A stretch of DNA of 34,476 bases from Bifidobacterium breve (GTDB taxonomy: Bacteria; Actinomycetota; Acidimicrobiia; Acidimicrobiales; Ilumatobacteraceae). The DNA lies in NCBI GenBank assembly GCA_945893395.1, contig CAMDEC010000010.1, forward strand, positions 1 through 34,476, written 5' to 3'. The notes under the pieces are model-generated. The model ran no database searches and was not told where the DNA came from. It saw nothing but the letters and a program-made list of their open reading frames with translations. This document shows positions 1-7,013 of this stretch, one piece after another; the stretch's first letter is position 1; every line of letters begins with the position of its first letter. A program made the position numbers and the translations under genes.

Positions 1-644
1 TTGAATGCACCAGTACCAATTGGCACTGTCGAGCAGTTCGGCCCGGTGATCTGCGCAATTGATCGGGCGAAGGCTCGACCTGATGCGTAAAGCGTTTCGA
101 GGAAGGTTGCGTCTGCTTGATACAACTTGACGGTCACCGACATTGTGCCAGTTTGAATAACGTCAGTAATGTTTGCGTTAAATCCAGCAGCGGTACCTGC
201 AGATGGCGATTTTGGAGTTCGGCCGATCAATCCGTTTAGATAAAGCGTGCCTCGACCTGCCTGAAGATTTATCAACAACGCTGTGCCGTCTACAGGCGAG
301 CCATCGTGGAACTTGATGCCATCGCGAAGAGTCAACAACCATGTCTTGTTGTCTGGGCTCTTGTCAATCGATTTAAGAAGATACGGCACGATCACGCCAT
401 CGGCGCGTTGCTCGACCCATGTTTCATAAATTGTGCGACCTGCCATCAATGACGAGTTAGCCAAGTTGTCTGCCATACAGAAACCTGGGAACGAGTCGAA
501 AATACCAACCGTGATATTTCCGCCACGCTTTGGTGTGTCTGCACCCGATGCACCGCTGGTTGTAACTTGGGTGAGAGAAGCCACAAGCGCAATTGCCATC
601 ACGGCAACAACCTTGCGACGACCACCTGTGAATAATTTCTTCAT
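1..644 (-). CDS. ABC transporter substrate-binding protein, family 5 (partial)
   Basis: This is the N-terminal ~214 residues of a solute-binding protein of the peptide/nickel (SBP_bac_5, DppA/OppA-like) family; the rest lies beyond base 1. The ATG at 644 is followed by a basic n-region, a hydrophobic stretch (about residues 12-25) and a small-residue region ending near ASGA, which is a Sec signal peptide. After it come the family hallmarks PKRGGNITVGI and, further on, WLLTLRDGIKFHDGSPV. It would bind a peptide or other small solute outside the membrane and deliver it to an ABC permease that is not in the window. The start is fixed by a strong purine-rich ribosome binding site (GGGGGAAA) and an upstream promoter at 688-716. 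The family is clear; the substrate cannot be told. Confidence 0.88.
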   Translation of the reverse strand, partial: MKKLFTGGRRKVVAVMAIALVASLTQVTTSGASGADTPKRGGNITVGIFDSFPGFCMADNLANSSLMAGRTIYETWVEQRADGVIVPYLLKSIDKSPDNKTWLLTLRDGIKFHDGSPVDGTALLINLQAGRGTLYLNGLIGRTPKSPSAGTAAGFNANITDVIQTGTMSVTVKLYQADATFLETLYASGRAFARSIAQITGPNCSTVPIGTGAF

Positions 645-661
645 TTTTTATTTCCCCCTTC

Positions 662-681
662 GGAAAAAGGCATTGGGCCTT
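662..681 (-). promoter_or_regulatory. Short hairpin plus T-run in the leader of the binding-protein gene
   Basis: On the minus strand AAGGC (681-677) pairs with GCCTT (671-667) around a five-base loop and runs into a T-rich stretch. It would lie at the very 5' end of the predicted mRNA. The five-pair stem is short, so this could be a 5' stabilising hairpin, a weak attenuator or chance. Confidence 0.3.
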
Positions 682-687
682 GTGGTC

Positions 688-716
688 ACGATACCCGCCC
701 AGCACCCCTGTGTCAA
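688..716 (-). promoter_or_regulatory. Sigma-70-type promoter of the substrate-binding protein gene
   Basis: Reading the minus strand, TTGACA (716-711) is followed after exactly 17 bases by TATCGT (693-688). This predicts a transcript start near 681 and a leader of roughly 37 bases with a GGGGGAAA ribosome binding site. It is the best consensus promoter in the window. Confidence 0.7.
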
Positions 717-746
717 AAGTTACATGCGCTCTAAATGGCCCGAAAA

Positions 747-1208
747 TTAGAGCAGTTTTGACTTGACCAAATTGGCGATTTTTGCGCCGTCGGCCCCCGC
801 GCCAGCCTGCCCTCGCACGGCTTTGACCACGGCGCCCATGGCTTTCGGTCCGGTCAGGCCTTGCTTTGCCGCCTCGGCGATCGCTGACTCGATGATCTTT
901 TCAAGATCTGAGTCGCTCATTTGGGCCGGCAAATATCGCTCAAGAATCGCCAACTCTGCCCGTTCTGCCGCCTCGGCGTCGTGGCGACCTGCATCCTTAT
1001 ATATGTCTGCCGATTCGGCGCGTTTTTTCGCCTCAGCGCTAATCACAGCCAGAACTTGATCGTTCGTTAGTTCAACTGCCTCGGCGCCAGCAACTTCGGC
1101 GTTCATGACCGCTGCCAATGTCATGCGCAGCGTCGAAGTCTCGACTTCGTTGCGCAGTTTCATCGCATTGGTCAAATCTGCCTTGAGTTGATCTTTAAGA
1201 CTTGACAT
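747..1208 (-). CDS. yqeY: GatB/YqeY domain protein
   Basis: A 153-residue protein of the YqeY family, about the normal length. It has the typical N-terminus (SLKDQLKADLTNAMK), the TLRMTLAAVMNAE stretch, ERYLPAQMSDSDLEKII in the middle, and a C-terminus with GPKAMGAVVKAVRGQAGAGADGA. The family shares the tRNA-binding C-terminal domain of GatB, the glutamyl-tRNA(Gln) amidotransferase subunit, but as a stand-alone protein its role is unproven. It is presumed cytoplasmic. The ATG at 1208 has a GGAG ribosome binding site nine bases upstream. It points away from the dsbB-like gene and is separated from the downstream binding-protein gene by 102 bases that contain that gene's own promoter. Confidence 0.9.
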   Translation of the reverse strand: MSSLKDQLKADLTNAMKLRNEVETSTLRMTLAAVMNAEVAGAEAVELTNDQVLAVISAEAKKRAESADIYKDAGRHDAEAAERAELAILERYLPAQMSDSDLEKIIESAIAEAAKQGLTGPKAMGAVVKAVRGQAGAGADGAKIANLVKSKLL

Positions 1209-1278
1209 TTTTATCGCTCCGTTATGTGTTTATCACTGATTCTGTTTTGCGGTTCCCTCAATTAGCGTAGTGCAGACC

Positions 1279-1794
1279 ATGAACAACGAAGTGTTCGAAC
1301 TGTTTTTCGCGATGCTCAGTTTGGGTACGCTCGGCTTTGGCCTCATCGTCTTGTTAGCGCGAATCTTTAAAGCCAAAAAATTCTTGGTCGAAGTTCAAAA
1401 AATTGCCTTGCCGCTTGCTGCCTTAATCACGACAACAGCAATGTTCGGCAGTCTCTATTTTTCAGAAATCGTCAACTACGTGCCGTGTCGCTTGTGCTGG
1501 TACCAGCGCGTAGCAATGTATCCGTTGGCAGTTTTGCTCGTGGTCGCAAACTTTAAGAAATTTAAGCTCATGAAAACTGCTGCAGTATCGCTCGCCTCTG
1601 TCGGCGGAGCAATTGCTGCTTACCACTGGTTTGTTGAACACTTCCCAGATCTTGATGCAGGGGTTTGCGACGCAAAACTACCTTGCTCAGTTGTTTGGTT
1701 TGAAAACTTTGGTTTTGTGACTCTTTCATTTATGGCATTCACCGCGTTCTTTACGACAATACTTCTAGTTACAATTCGCACAACAGAGAAATAA
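1279..1794 (+). CDS. DsbB/BdbC-like disulfide bond formation membrane protein
   Basis: A polytopic membrane protein of about 171 residues that fits the DsbB family: four hydrophobic segments, a CRLC pair (C70, C73) in the signature VPCRLCWYQR, and a second extracytoplasmic pair at C129 and C135. DsbB enzymes reoxidise a periplasmic thiol oxidase and pass the electrons to quinone. The next gene encodes a membrane-anchored thioredoxin-like protein 23 bases downstream, its likely partner. I place the start at ATG 1279. A GTG at 1270 would add three residues, but a TANNNT box (TAGCGT, 1263-1268) ends one base before it, which argues against the GTG. Confidence 0.85.
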   Translation: MNNEVFELFFAMLSLGTLGFGLIVLLARIFKAKKFLVEVQKIALPLAALITTTAMFGSLYFSEIVNYVPCRLCWYQRVAMYPLAVLLVVANFKKFKLMKTAAVSLASVGGAIAAYHWFVEHFPDLDAGVCDAKLPCSVVWFENFGFVTLSFMAFTAFFTTILLVTIRTTEK

Positions 1795-1817
1795 AGAGAT
1801 ATTGGAATAGAGGAATC

Positions 1818-2453
1818 ATGGCAACGAAAAAATCTTCTTCGAACAAATCGGTTTGGCTGATCGGCGGCATCGCTGCCTTGATCGCAGTCGCCGCAATCAT
1901 CGCAGTCGCTTCACAATCTGGCAGCGACGAAGTCGTCACGGGTGTCGAAGAGTTTGGTCAAGTTGAAGTTGTTGGTGATTCGCTTCCAGAATTTTCAGGC
2001 ACGCCAACCGATCCTGCGATCGGCATGATGGCACCAGTTCTTACTGGTCAAGGTTTCACCGGAAACAAAATCGTCACCAGTCCTGGCGCACCAACACTGC
2101 TCGTCTTTCTTGCCCACTGGTGTGGGTTTTGTCAACGCGAAGTACCGCTTCTCGTAGAATGGAATAGTTCAGGCAAAGTGCCGAGTGGTCTGGATGTAAT
2201 CGGCATAACAACCTCTTCAGACCCCGCTTCGCCGAACTTCCCGCCATCAGAGTGGTTGGCTCGCGAAGAGTTTCCGGCCTTGTGGCCAGTAATGACCGAC
2301 AGTGGTGAAAAAACCGCCGCCAATGCCATGGGTGTATCGGGTTTCCCGTTCTTTGTATTGCTCGACGCTGACGGCAAAGTAGCCCTAAGAATCAGCGGCG
2401 AAATCGAAACAGATGTATTAACTGAGCAAATAAACAAGGCGCTGGGCACTTAA
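1818..2453 (+). CDS. Membrane-anchored TlpA-like thioredoxin protein (CGFC)
   Basis: A 211-residue thioredoxin-fold protein with one N-terminal membrane segment (about residues 12-32) and the redox motif WCGFC (C102, C105) in the typical setting LVFLAHWCGFCQREVPLL. A cis-proline loop follows near the C-terminus (VSGFPFFVLLD). It should act on the outer face of the cytoplasmic membrane. The motif resembles TlpA/ResA reductases rather than DsbA (CPxC), yet it sits directly after a dsbB-like gene, so it may be an oxidase recharged by DsbB. An AGAGGA ribosome binding site precedes the ATG. Fold and anchoring are secure; the direction of electron flow is inferred. Confidence 0.85.
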   Translation: MATKKSSSNKSVWLIGGIAALIAVAAIIAVASQSGSDEVVTGVEEFGQVEVVGDSLPEFSGTPTDPAIGMMAPVLTGQGFTGNKIVTSPGAPTLLVFLAHWCGFCQREVPLLVEWNSSGKVPSGLDVIGITTSSDPASPNFPPSEWLAREEFPALWPVMTDSGEKTAANAMGVSGFPFFVLLDADGKVALRISGEIETDVLTEQINKALGT

Positions 2454-2504
2454 ACAACCAACGCAAACTTCAGCGACAATGCGTCAAGAAAATACTGCAA
2501 GACA

Positions 2505-2993
2505 ATGAAGTCACATCAAATACCGGTGGCGCATACTCCACCTGGCGGTTACGGCGAAAAATTCCCTCCGTTAATTCTTGGCCAGTGCACTGAACCACTC
2601 GTGCAGGGTGCCCCCGACCTACGCGGAATTTGGAGGACGATTCGCGCCGAGCGTGATGGCGTAAGCGTGGCTGCCGATGACCGAATCATGTTTTATACCG
2701 AGCGAATCGAACAGTGCGGCAACAGAATTGTTGACTGTGGTGGCGGGACGATCGCAGATGCTCGTGCTGATGGCACAGAAGAGAACGGCGTTCATGATGT
2801 TTGGGTATTTGACTTCAAAACACCGATTCATGTGATTGCGACATTCGAAAATGGCACTTTCGTCTTGAGACCAGTTGGCTTACCCGGCATTGAAGTCACG
2901 CGTCGCCTTGATGCCGATGGCCACATGATCTGGACCCGACCAGACCTTGGCGGCCTGAAAGTGACTCTCGAGCGCATTAGCGACCCGATCTAA
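2505..2993 (+). CDS. Conserved-looking hypothetical protein, 162 residues
   Basis: I do not recognise this protein. It is soluble, without a signal peptide or membrane segment, and has a proline/glycine-rich N-terminus followed by alternating short hydrophobic strands (FENGTFVLRPVGL; LKVTLERI) that suggest a small beta-barrel or lipocalin-like fold. It lies between the thiol-redox pair and the zinc operon. A TACTGC box six bases before the ATG resembles the leaderless start signal seen elsewhere in the window. The codon pattern looks coding throughout, and no other frame in this stretch gives a better protein. Confidence 0.65.
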   Translation: MKSHQIPVAHTPPGGYGEKFPPLILGQCTEPLVQGAPDLRGIWRTIRAERDGVSVAADDRIMFYTERIEQCGNRIVDCGGGTIADARADGTEENGVHDVWVFDFKTPIHVIATFENGTFVLRPVGLPGIEVTRRLDADGHMIWTRPDLGGLKVTLERISDPI

Positions 2994-3028
2994 CTAGTTT
3001 TACAGCCCGACGATAACCCGTAAACATA

Positions 3029-3057
3029 TTGGGAATGATTCTCATTACTGCTAGAGT
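3029..3057 (+). promoter_or_regulatory. znuA promoter, probably leaderless
   Basis: TTGGGA (3029-3034), a 17-base spacer and TAGAGT (3052-3057) form a plausible housekeeping promoter. The -10 ends seven bases before the ATG at 3065, so transcription would begin at or beside the start codon. Confidence 0.6.
3030..3050 (+). promoter_or_regulatory. Zur-type operator upstream of znuA
   Basis: The 21-base site contains the inverted repeat AATGA-TTC-TCATT (3034-3046) with flanking TG...TG. It closely resembles the actinobacterial zinc-uptake regulator box (TGnnAATGATTnTCATTnnCA). It lies between a -35 element TTGGGA (3029-3034) and a -10 element TAGAGT (3052-3057), where a bound repressor would block RNA polymerase. 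The downstream genes are zinc uptake genes, which supports Zur rather than Fur. No zur gene is in the window. Confidence 0.75.
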
Positions 3058-3064
3058 GGGTCGC

Positions 3065-4090
3065 ATGAAAAAAACCAACAAATTAGTTTCGGCATTTATC
3101 GCCCTGACAGTTCTCGCCAGTTGCAGCAGTTCTAACGATTCGACCACCGCGAACGAATCGAGCACCGAAACAACAATTGATTCTGTTGTTGCTGAATTGC
3201 CAGTTGTTGCTGTTACCTACTCGGTAATTGGCGACATAGTTTCACAACTCGTTGGCGATAACGCCAGCGTAAATGTGGTTATTCCAGATGGTCAAGACCC
3301 GCACGAATTTCAACCATCTGCTAAGGACATTGAAACAATCAACAATGCTGCTCTTGTCGTATCAAACGGTCTTGAATTCGAAGAAGGTCTCGAAGAAGTT
3401 CTCGAAAACATTGCTGACTCAAGTGGCAACATCTTCATGATCGGTGAACACATCACCGTGCGCAAGACTGAAGACGGTGACGAGCACGGTGATGATCACG
3501 GCGACGATCACGGCGACGAAGAAGAAGATGAAGAAGAAGATGAAGATCACGCTGAAGAAGAAGGCGACGAACACGGCGACGAGCATGGCGGTGGCGACCC
3601 GCACCTTTGGCTTTCTCCTGCAACAATGCTAGAGATGCTTCCAGCACTGACATCAGCGCTCAGTGAAGCGATAGGTGCAGATCTCACTGAGTCTTCAGCG
3701 TCTTTAACTGCAAAATTGCAAGATCTCGACAAAGAAGTCGAATCGATCATCAGCAGTCTTGGCGAATGCAATCTGGTTAGTGGTCATGACGAAATGGGCT
3801 ACTTTGCCGACCGCTACGGTTGCGAAGTAATCGGCGTAATTATTCCGTCCTTCACAACTACCTCTGAGGCCACCGCTGGCGACATTGCCGAACTGAAAGA
3901 GAAAGTTGAGCAATACAACGTTCCAGCGATCTTCACGGGTCTTGGCGTCTCACCAGACACGGCAACTCAACTTGCCAAAGAACTCGACATAAAGGCTGTC
4001 ACGCTTTCAACTCACTTTCTTGATGGCGCTGCTAATTATCAAGCGTTCATGCTCAAGATGGTCAATCAAATCGCAGAAGCACTCGGCTAA
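3065..4090 (+). CDS. znuA: Zinc ABC transporter substrate-binding lipoprotein ZnuA
   Basis: A cluster A-I (ZnuA/TroA-type) metal-binding protein of 341 residues. A lipobox VLASC places the lipidated cysteine at residue 20. Family metal ligands are visible at H80 (DGQDPHEFQPS), H180 (GDPHLWLSP) and the histidine in LVSGHDEMGYF. Between the first two lies an extreme His/Asp/Glu-rich loop (about residues 136-178), typical of zinc rather than manganese binders but unusually acidic here. It captures zinc outside the membrane and hands it to ZnuB. The start is ATG 3065, because an earlier in-frame ATG (3029) lies inside the promoter and operator. It heads the znuABC operon, 27 bases before znuB. 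Confidence 0.93.
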   Translation: MKKTNKLVSAFIALTVLASCSSSNDSTTANESSTETTIDSVVAELPVVAVTYSVIGDIVSQLVGDNASVNVVIPDGQDPHEFQPSAKDIETINNAALVVSNGLEFEEGLEEVLENIADSSGNIFMIGEHITVRKTEDGDEHGDDHGDDHGDEEEDEEEDEDHAEEEGDEHGDEHGGGDPHLWLSPATMLEMLPALTSALSEAIGADLTESSASLTAKLQDLDKEVESIISSLGECNLVSGHDEMGYFADRYGCEVIGVIIPSFTTTSEATAGDIAELKEKVEQYNVPAIFTGLGVSPDTATQLAKELDIKAVTLSTHFLDGAANYQAFMLKMVNQIAEALG

Positions 4091-4104
4091 CTCACAGCAC
4101 TCAT

Positions 4105-4110
4105 TACTGT
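4105..4110 (+). promoter_or_regulatory. Possible internal leaderless promoter before znuB
   Basis: TACTGT lies seven bases before the GTG start of znuB, in the position seen at other leaderless starts in this window. The overlapping ten bases CTCATTACTG (4100-4109) also occur in the znuA operator region (3041-3050). Confidence 0.35.
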
Positions 4111-4117
4111 TGTAAGC

Positions 4118-5014
4118 GTGAGTTGGCTCAATAACAGCATGTTCATCGAGCCATTTGCCAACAATGAGTTCTTACGATTCTCGCTGGTCGCTGGCATTCT
4201 TGTCGCCATCACTTGCGCGATAGCCGGCACTTTCGTTGTGTTGCGTGGGCTCGCATTTATCGGCGACGCACTCGCCCACGGCGTGTTGCCCGGCATCGCT
4301 ACGGCAATGCTCCTGGGCGTCTCGGGTGTCATCGGTGCTGCGATTAGTTCGCTCGTGATGATGGCTGGCGTCAGCATTGTCTCGCGACGGTTTCGCCTCT
4401 CGGGCGACACCGCGATCGGCTTGCTTTTTGTCGGCATGCTGGCACTCGGCGTGATGATCACTTCGCAATCTCGCAGTTTTGTAGGTGATCTTTCACGGAT
4501 ATTGTTCGGCGAATTGCTCGGCGTCAACACTCGCGACTTAATTCTGCAACTCGTCGCACTAGTCATCGTCGGTGCCGTTGCATTCGTCGCTCGACGGCCA
4601 TTTTTGTTGCTCTGCGTCGACGAAGGTCTGGCCAAAACTTCTGGATTCTCAAGTCGACTATTTCACAACCTGATGTTGATGATCGTCACCATCACCGTCA
4701 TCGCCAGTTTTCAAACAGTCGGTACTCTGCTCGTTCTTGGCATGCTGATCGCTCCCGCTGCAACGGGTGCATTGTTCGCAAGACGAATCTCAATAATGAT
4801 TTTCATCGCCTCTTTGGTCGGTTCAGTTTCAACTTATGTTGGACTTCTTGTCAGCTATCACTTCGACCTCGCAGCAGGTGCAAGCATCGTGCTGACAGCC
4901 GTGCTGATCTTTGCGGTAGCCGCAACCTATACAGAAATCAAAAAAACGATCACCGACAATGGTCACAACGAGCACGAGCATCCACATACTCATGCTGGCT
5001 CACACATCAGATGA
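4118..5014 (+). CDS. znuB: Zinc ABC transporter permease ZnuB
   Basis: A 298-residue membrane protein of the ABC-3 family, the permease of zinc/manganese importers. It shows some eight hydrophobic segments and the family stretches FVVLRGLAFIGDALAHGVLPG near the N-terminus and QTVGTLLVLGMLIAPAATG near residue 200. The C-terminal tail is histidine-rich (HNEHEHPHTHAGSH) and may bind zinc at the cytoplasmic exit. The GTG at 4118 is chosen; ATG 4139 would remove seven residues. The stop overlaps the znuC start by four bases, so the two are translationally coupled. Confidence 0.92.
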   Translation: MSWLNNSMFIEPFANNEFLRFSLVAGILVAITCAIAGTFVVLRGLAFIGDALAHGVLPGIATAMLLGVSGVIGAAISSLVMMAGVSIVSRRFRLSGDTAIGLLFVGMLALGVMITSQSRSFVGDLSRILFGELLGVNTRDLILQLVALVIVGAVAFVARRPFLLLCVDEGLAKTSGFSSRLFHNLMLMIVTITVIASFQTVGTLLVLGMLIAPAATGALFARRISIMIFIASLVGSVSTYVGLLVSYHFDLAAGASIVLTAVLIFAVAATYTEIKKTITDNGHNEHEHPHTHAGSHIR

Positions 5015-5739
5015 GCAGTTCAGCAGAACAAACGATTAAGACTGAGCATCTTGCAGTCGGCTACTCAAAGTTTCCGATAGTCAACGACATTTCGCTCAAC
5101 ATGCGTCCTGGCGAACTCTTGGTCTTGATCGGCACCAACGGTTCTGGCAAGTCAACGATTTTGAAAACAATGGCGGGACTACTGCAACCGATCAACGGTC
5201 AACTTAAAATTCTCGGCTCAGCCCCTGGCTCACTGCCCAAACGCGTGGCGTATCTTCCCCAACACCCAGTTTCAACTCACACCTTGCCACTGCGTGTTCG
5301 AGATGTTGTTGCGATGGGCCGATTCGCCCATCTTGGTCTCTTCAATAAACCAACTACACACGACAACAAAGTCGTCGAGAACTCGATGCGTCTCACAGGC
5401 ATCGACTCGCAGGCAAATGACCCGATTCGTGACTTATCTGGTGGCCAACAACAACGCACTCACTTGGCACAAGTCTTAACCCGCCAAGCCGAGGTGTTGT
5501 TGCTCGACGAGCCCACAGCAGGCCTCGACATCAACGGCAGAAAACTTGTCGCCGAACTAATCGCCAGCGAGAGAGCGCATGGCGTAACAGTCGTTATGGC
5601 TACACACGAACTGCAAGATGCAGAACAAGCCAACACCGTGATGCTGTTGGCTCAACGAGTCGTCTCAATTGGCGCGCCAGAAGTTGCGTTGCGCGATGAA
5701 TACCTGCGCGAATGCTTCGGCTTCACCCAGCCGCACTAA
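5011..5739 (+). CDS. znuC: Zinc ABC transporter ATP-binding protein ZnuC
   Basis: A 242-residue ABC ATPase with Walker A GTNGSGKST (41-49), signature LSGGQQQR (142-149), Walker B VLLLDEP (162-168) and an H-loop histidine in MATHELQDAE. It powers zinc import through ZnuB. The ATG overlaps the znuB stop (ATGA). The stop codon overlaps by four bases the stop of the convergent alkyltransferase gene, leaving no room for a terminator. Zinc rather than manganese is inferred from the Zur-type operator and the histidine-rich ZnuA and ZnuB. Confidence 0.92.
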   Translation: MSSSAEQTIKTEHLAVGYSKFPIVNDISLNMRPGELLVLIGTNGSGKSTILKTMAGLLQPINGQLKILGSAPGSLPKRVAYLPQHPVSTHTLPLRVRDVVAMGRFAHLGLFNKPTTHDNKVVENSMRLTGIDSQANDPIRDLSGGQQQRTHLAQVLTRQAEVLLLDEPTAGLDINGRKLVAELIASERAHGVTVVMATHELQDAEQANTVMLLAQRVVSIGAPEVALRDEYLRECFGFTQPH

Positions 5740-6236
5740 AACTTTTTCTCAAGCGCAAGCAACTTGCGCTTGATCCCCAGCCCGCCGCCGTAACCACCAA
5801 GAGTGCCATCAGAAGCAATAACACGATGGCACGGCAGAACGATCGCCACTGGGTTCTTGCCATTAGCCGAGCCCACTGCACGAAACGCTTTCGGTTTGCG
5901 CACGAGTTTTGCTTGCTGTGCGTACGAAATTGTCTTGCCGTAACTGATTTTGTTCAGCGCAAACCAAACCGACTCTTGAAACGCAGTGCCCGAAATGTCG
6001 AGATCGATAGAAAACTTTTTGCGCTTGCCGGCAAAGTACTCACTCAACTGTCGTTCGGTTTGTGTCAGAAAGCCATTTGCTTTTGACGAAACCCGTTTTG
6101 CGCTCTGCAGTTTTTTTGCTCCAAAGATCACTTGCTGCAAACCTTTCGACGATACAACCAGCGTGAGTTTGCCGATTGGTGTCGTGATCACTCGTGACGC
6201 AGTCAAGTCTGAGTTGAGTTTTGCCCTAGCCTTCAT
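5736..6236 (-). CDS. ogt: Methylated-DNA--protein-cysteine S-methyltransferase
   Basis: A 166-residue Ogt/AGT DNA repair protein. It removes O6-alkyl groups from guanine by a one-way transfer to its active-site cysteine. The acceptor C136 lies in the signature VLPCHRVIASDGTLGGYGGG, and the upstream helix FRAVGSANGKNPVAI matches the DNA-binding domain. Length and N-terminal beta domain fit Ogt rather than Ada. The ATG at 6236 is preceded by a good ribosome binding site (GGAGG, six bases away) that lies inside the first codons of the divergent mgsA gene. The two start codons are only two bases apart. Confidence 0.93.
   Translation of the reverse strand: MKARAKLNSDLTASRVITTPIGKLTLVVSSKGLQQVIFGAKKLQSAKRVSSKANGFLTQTERQLSEYFAGKRKKFSIDLDISGTAFQESVWFALNKISYGKTISYAQQAKLVRKPKAFRAVGSANGKNPVAIVLPCHRVIASDGTLGGYGGGLGIKRKLLALEKKF
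6227..6232 (+). promoter_or_regulatory. Leaderless -10 box of mgsA
   Basis: TAGCCT lies six bases before the mgsA ATG (6239), inside the first codons of the divergent ogt gene. No ribosome binding site precedes this start, consistent with a leaderless transcript. Confidence 0.5.
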
Positions 6237-6238
6237 TC

Positions 6239-6679
6239 ATGACCTCCACCGAAATGATAAACATCGAGAGCCCAGCGACCAAACGCATCGCTCTCGTCGC
6301 CCACGACAACATGAAACGCGAGATGCTCGAGTGGGCCACCGAACACAAAGACGAACTCAAACGACACACGCTCATCGCAACTGGCTCGACTGGCAAATTG
6401 ATTGCCGACAGCACCGGGCTCACCATCGAGCGCATGCGCAGCGGGCCTCTCGGTGGCGATCAACAAATCGGAGCGCGAATCTCTGAATCCGGCATCGATG
6501 TCTTGCTGTTTTTTTGGGATCCACTCGAGCCACAGCCGCATGACCCAGATATTCGAGCCCTGTTGCGCATCGCCGTGGTCTGGAATATTCCGGTGGCGTG
6601 CAACCGCGCGAGTGCCGACTTTATTTTGAGTTCACCGCTTATCGGTGCGGCCTATCAGCGGCGCGTACCAAAATATTAA
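6239..6679 (+). CDS. mgsA: Methylglyoxal synthase
   Basis: A 146-residue MgsA, which converts dihydroxyacetone phosphate to methylglyoxal and phosphate, a bypass of lower glycolysis used when phosphate is short. Family motifs are in order: ALVAHDNMKREML, IATGSTGKLI, the catalytic-region stretch SGPLGGDQQIGARI, LLFFWDPLEPQPHDPDI, and the C-terminal NIPVACNRASADFILSSP. The length is normal. The gene diverges from ogt with two bases between start codons. Methylglyoxal can damage guanine, though Ogt handles O6-alkyl lesions, so the pairing may be accidental. Its stop lies eight bases from that of the convergent DUF805 gene. Confidence 0.94.
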   Translation: MTSTEMINIESPATKRIALVAHDNMKREMLEWATEHKDELKRHTLIATGSTGKLIADSTGLTIERMRSGPLGGDQQIGARISESGIDVLLFFWDPLEPQPHDPDIRALLRIAVVWNIPVACNRASADFILSSPLIGAAYQRRVPKY

Positions 6680-6687
6680 AGCGCGTA

Positions 6688-7011
6688 TTAGTTAAATTTC
6701 GGCGGCGGTGGCGGTCCGAAACGATTCTCGCCCGCATCGCCACGACGTAAAACCAAAATCAAATTATAAATCGGCACCAGAACAAACCAGCCAACTCGAT
6801 CTACGTCGTGCATGCGACGAATCGCAACAGCAATCGACGGCAAAAGAGTGATCAGCGAACCTAAGGTGCCGAACGAATCGCTGATCGACGAAAGCAAAAT
6901 ACTTATTATCACCGTGAATAACGCCCACCACCAATATTCGGCGCGCGATGCCCGGCCTTTGAAGTTGGTGTAATTCTGAAACCCAGAACGAATTGCTATT
7001 TGAAAATTCAC
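6688..7011 (-). CDS. DUF805 family small membrane protein
   Basis: A 107-residue membrane protein of the DUF805 (YhaH-like) family. It has the N-terminal FKGRASRAEYWWWALF signature, then hydrophobic helices, the conserved RRMHDVDRVGWFVLVPIYNLIL stretch, and a polar proline-rich tail (RFGPPPPPKF). The function of the family is unknown. It starts two bases after the acyl-CoA dehydrogenase stop codon and is probably co-transcribed with that gene; the link between their roles is unclear. Confidence 0.88.
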   Translation of the reverse strand: MNFQIAIRSGFQNYTNFKGRASRAEYWWWALFTVIISILLSSISDSFGTLGSLITLLPSIAVAIRRMHDVDRVGWFVLVPIYNLILVLRRGDAGENRFGPPPPPKFN

Positions 7012-7013
7012 AG

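Noticed and set aside
433-750. Plus-strand frame of 105 codons at the window start
   Set aside because: Antisense to the signal peptide and leader of the substrate-binding protein gene.
3470-3560. Repeated GAC/CAC/GAA units that look like a tandem repeat or CRISPR-like array
   Set aside because: They are the codons of the His/Asp/Glu loop of ZnuA, with irregular spacing and no spacers.
4087-4635. 182-codon open frame on the minus strand
   Set aside because: Antisense shadow of znuB with low-complexity Thr/Ser/Pro composition.
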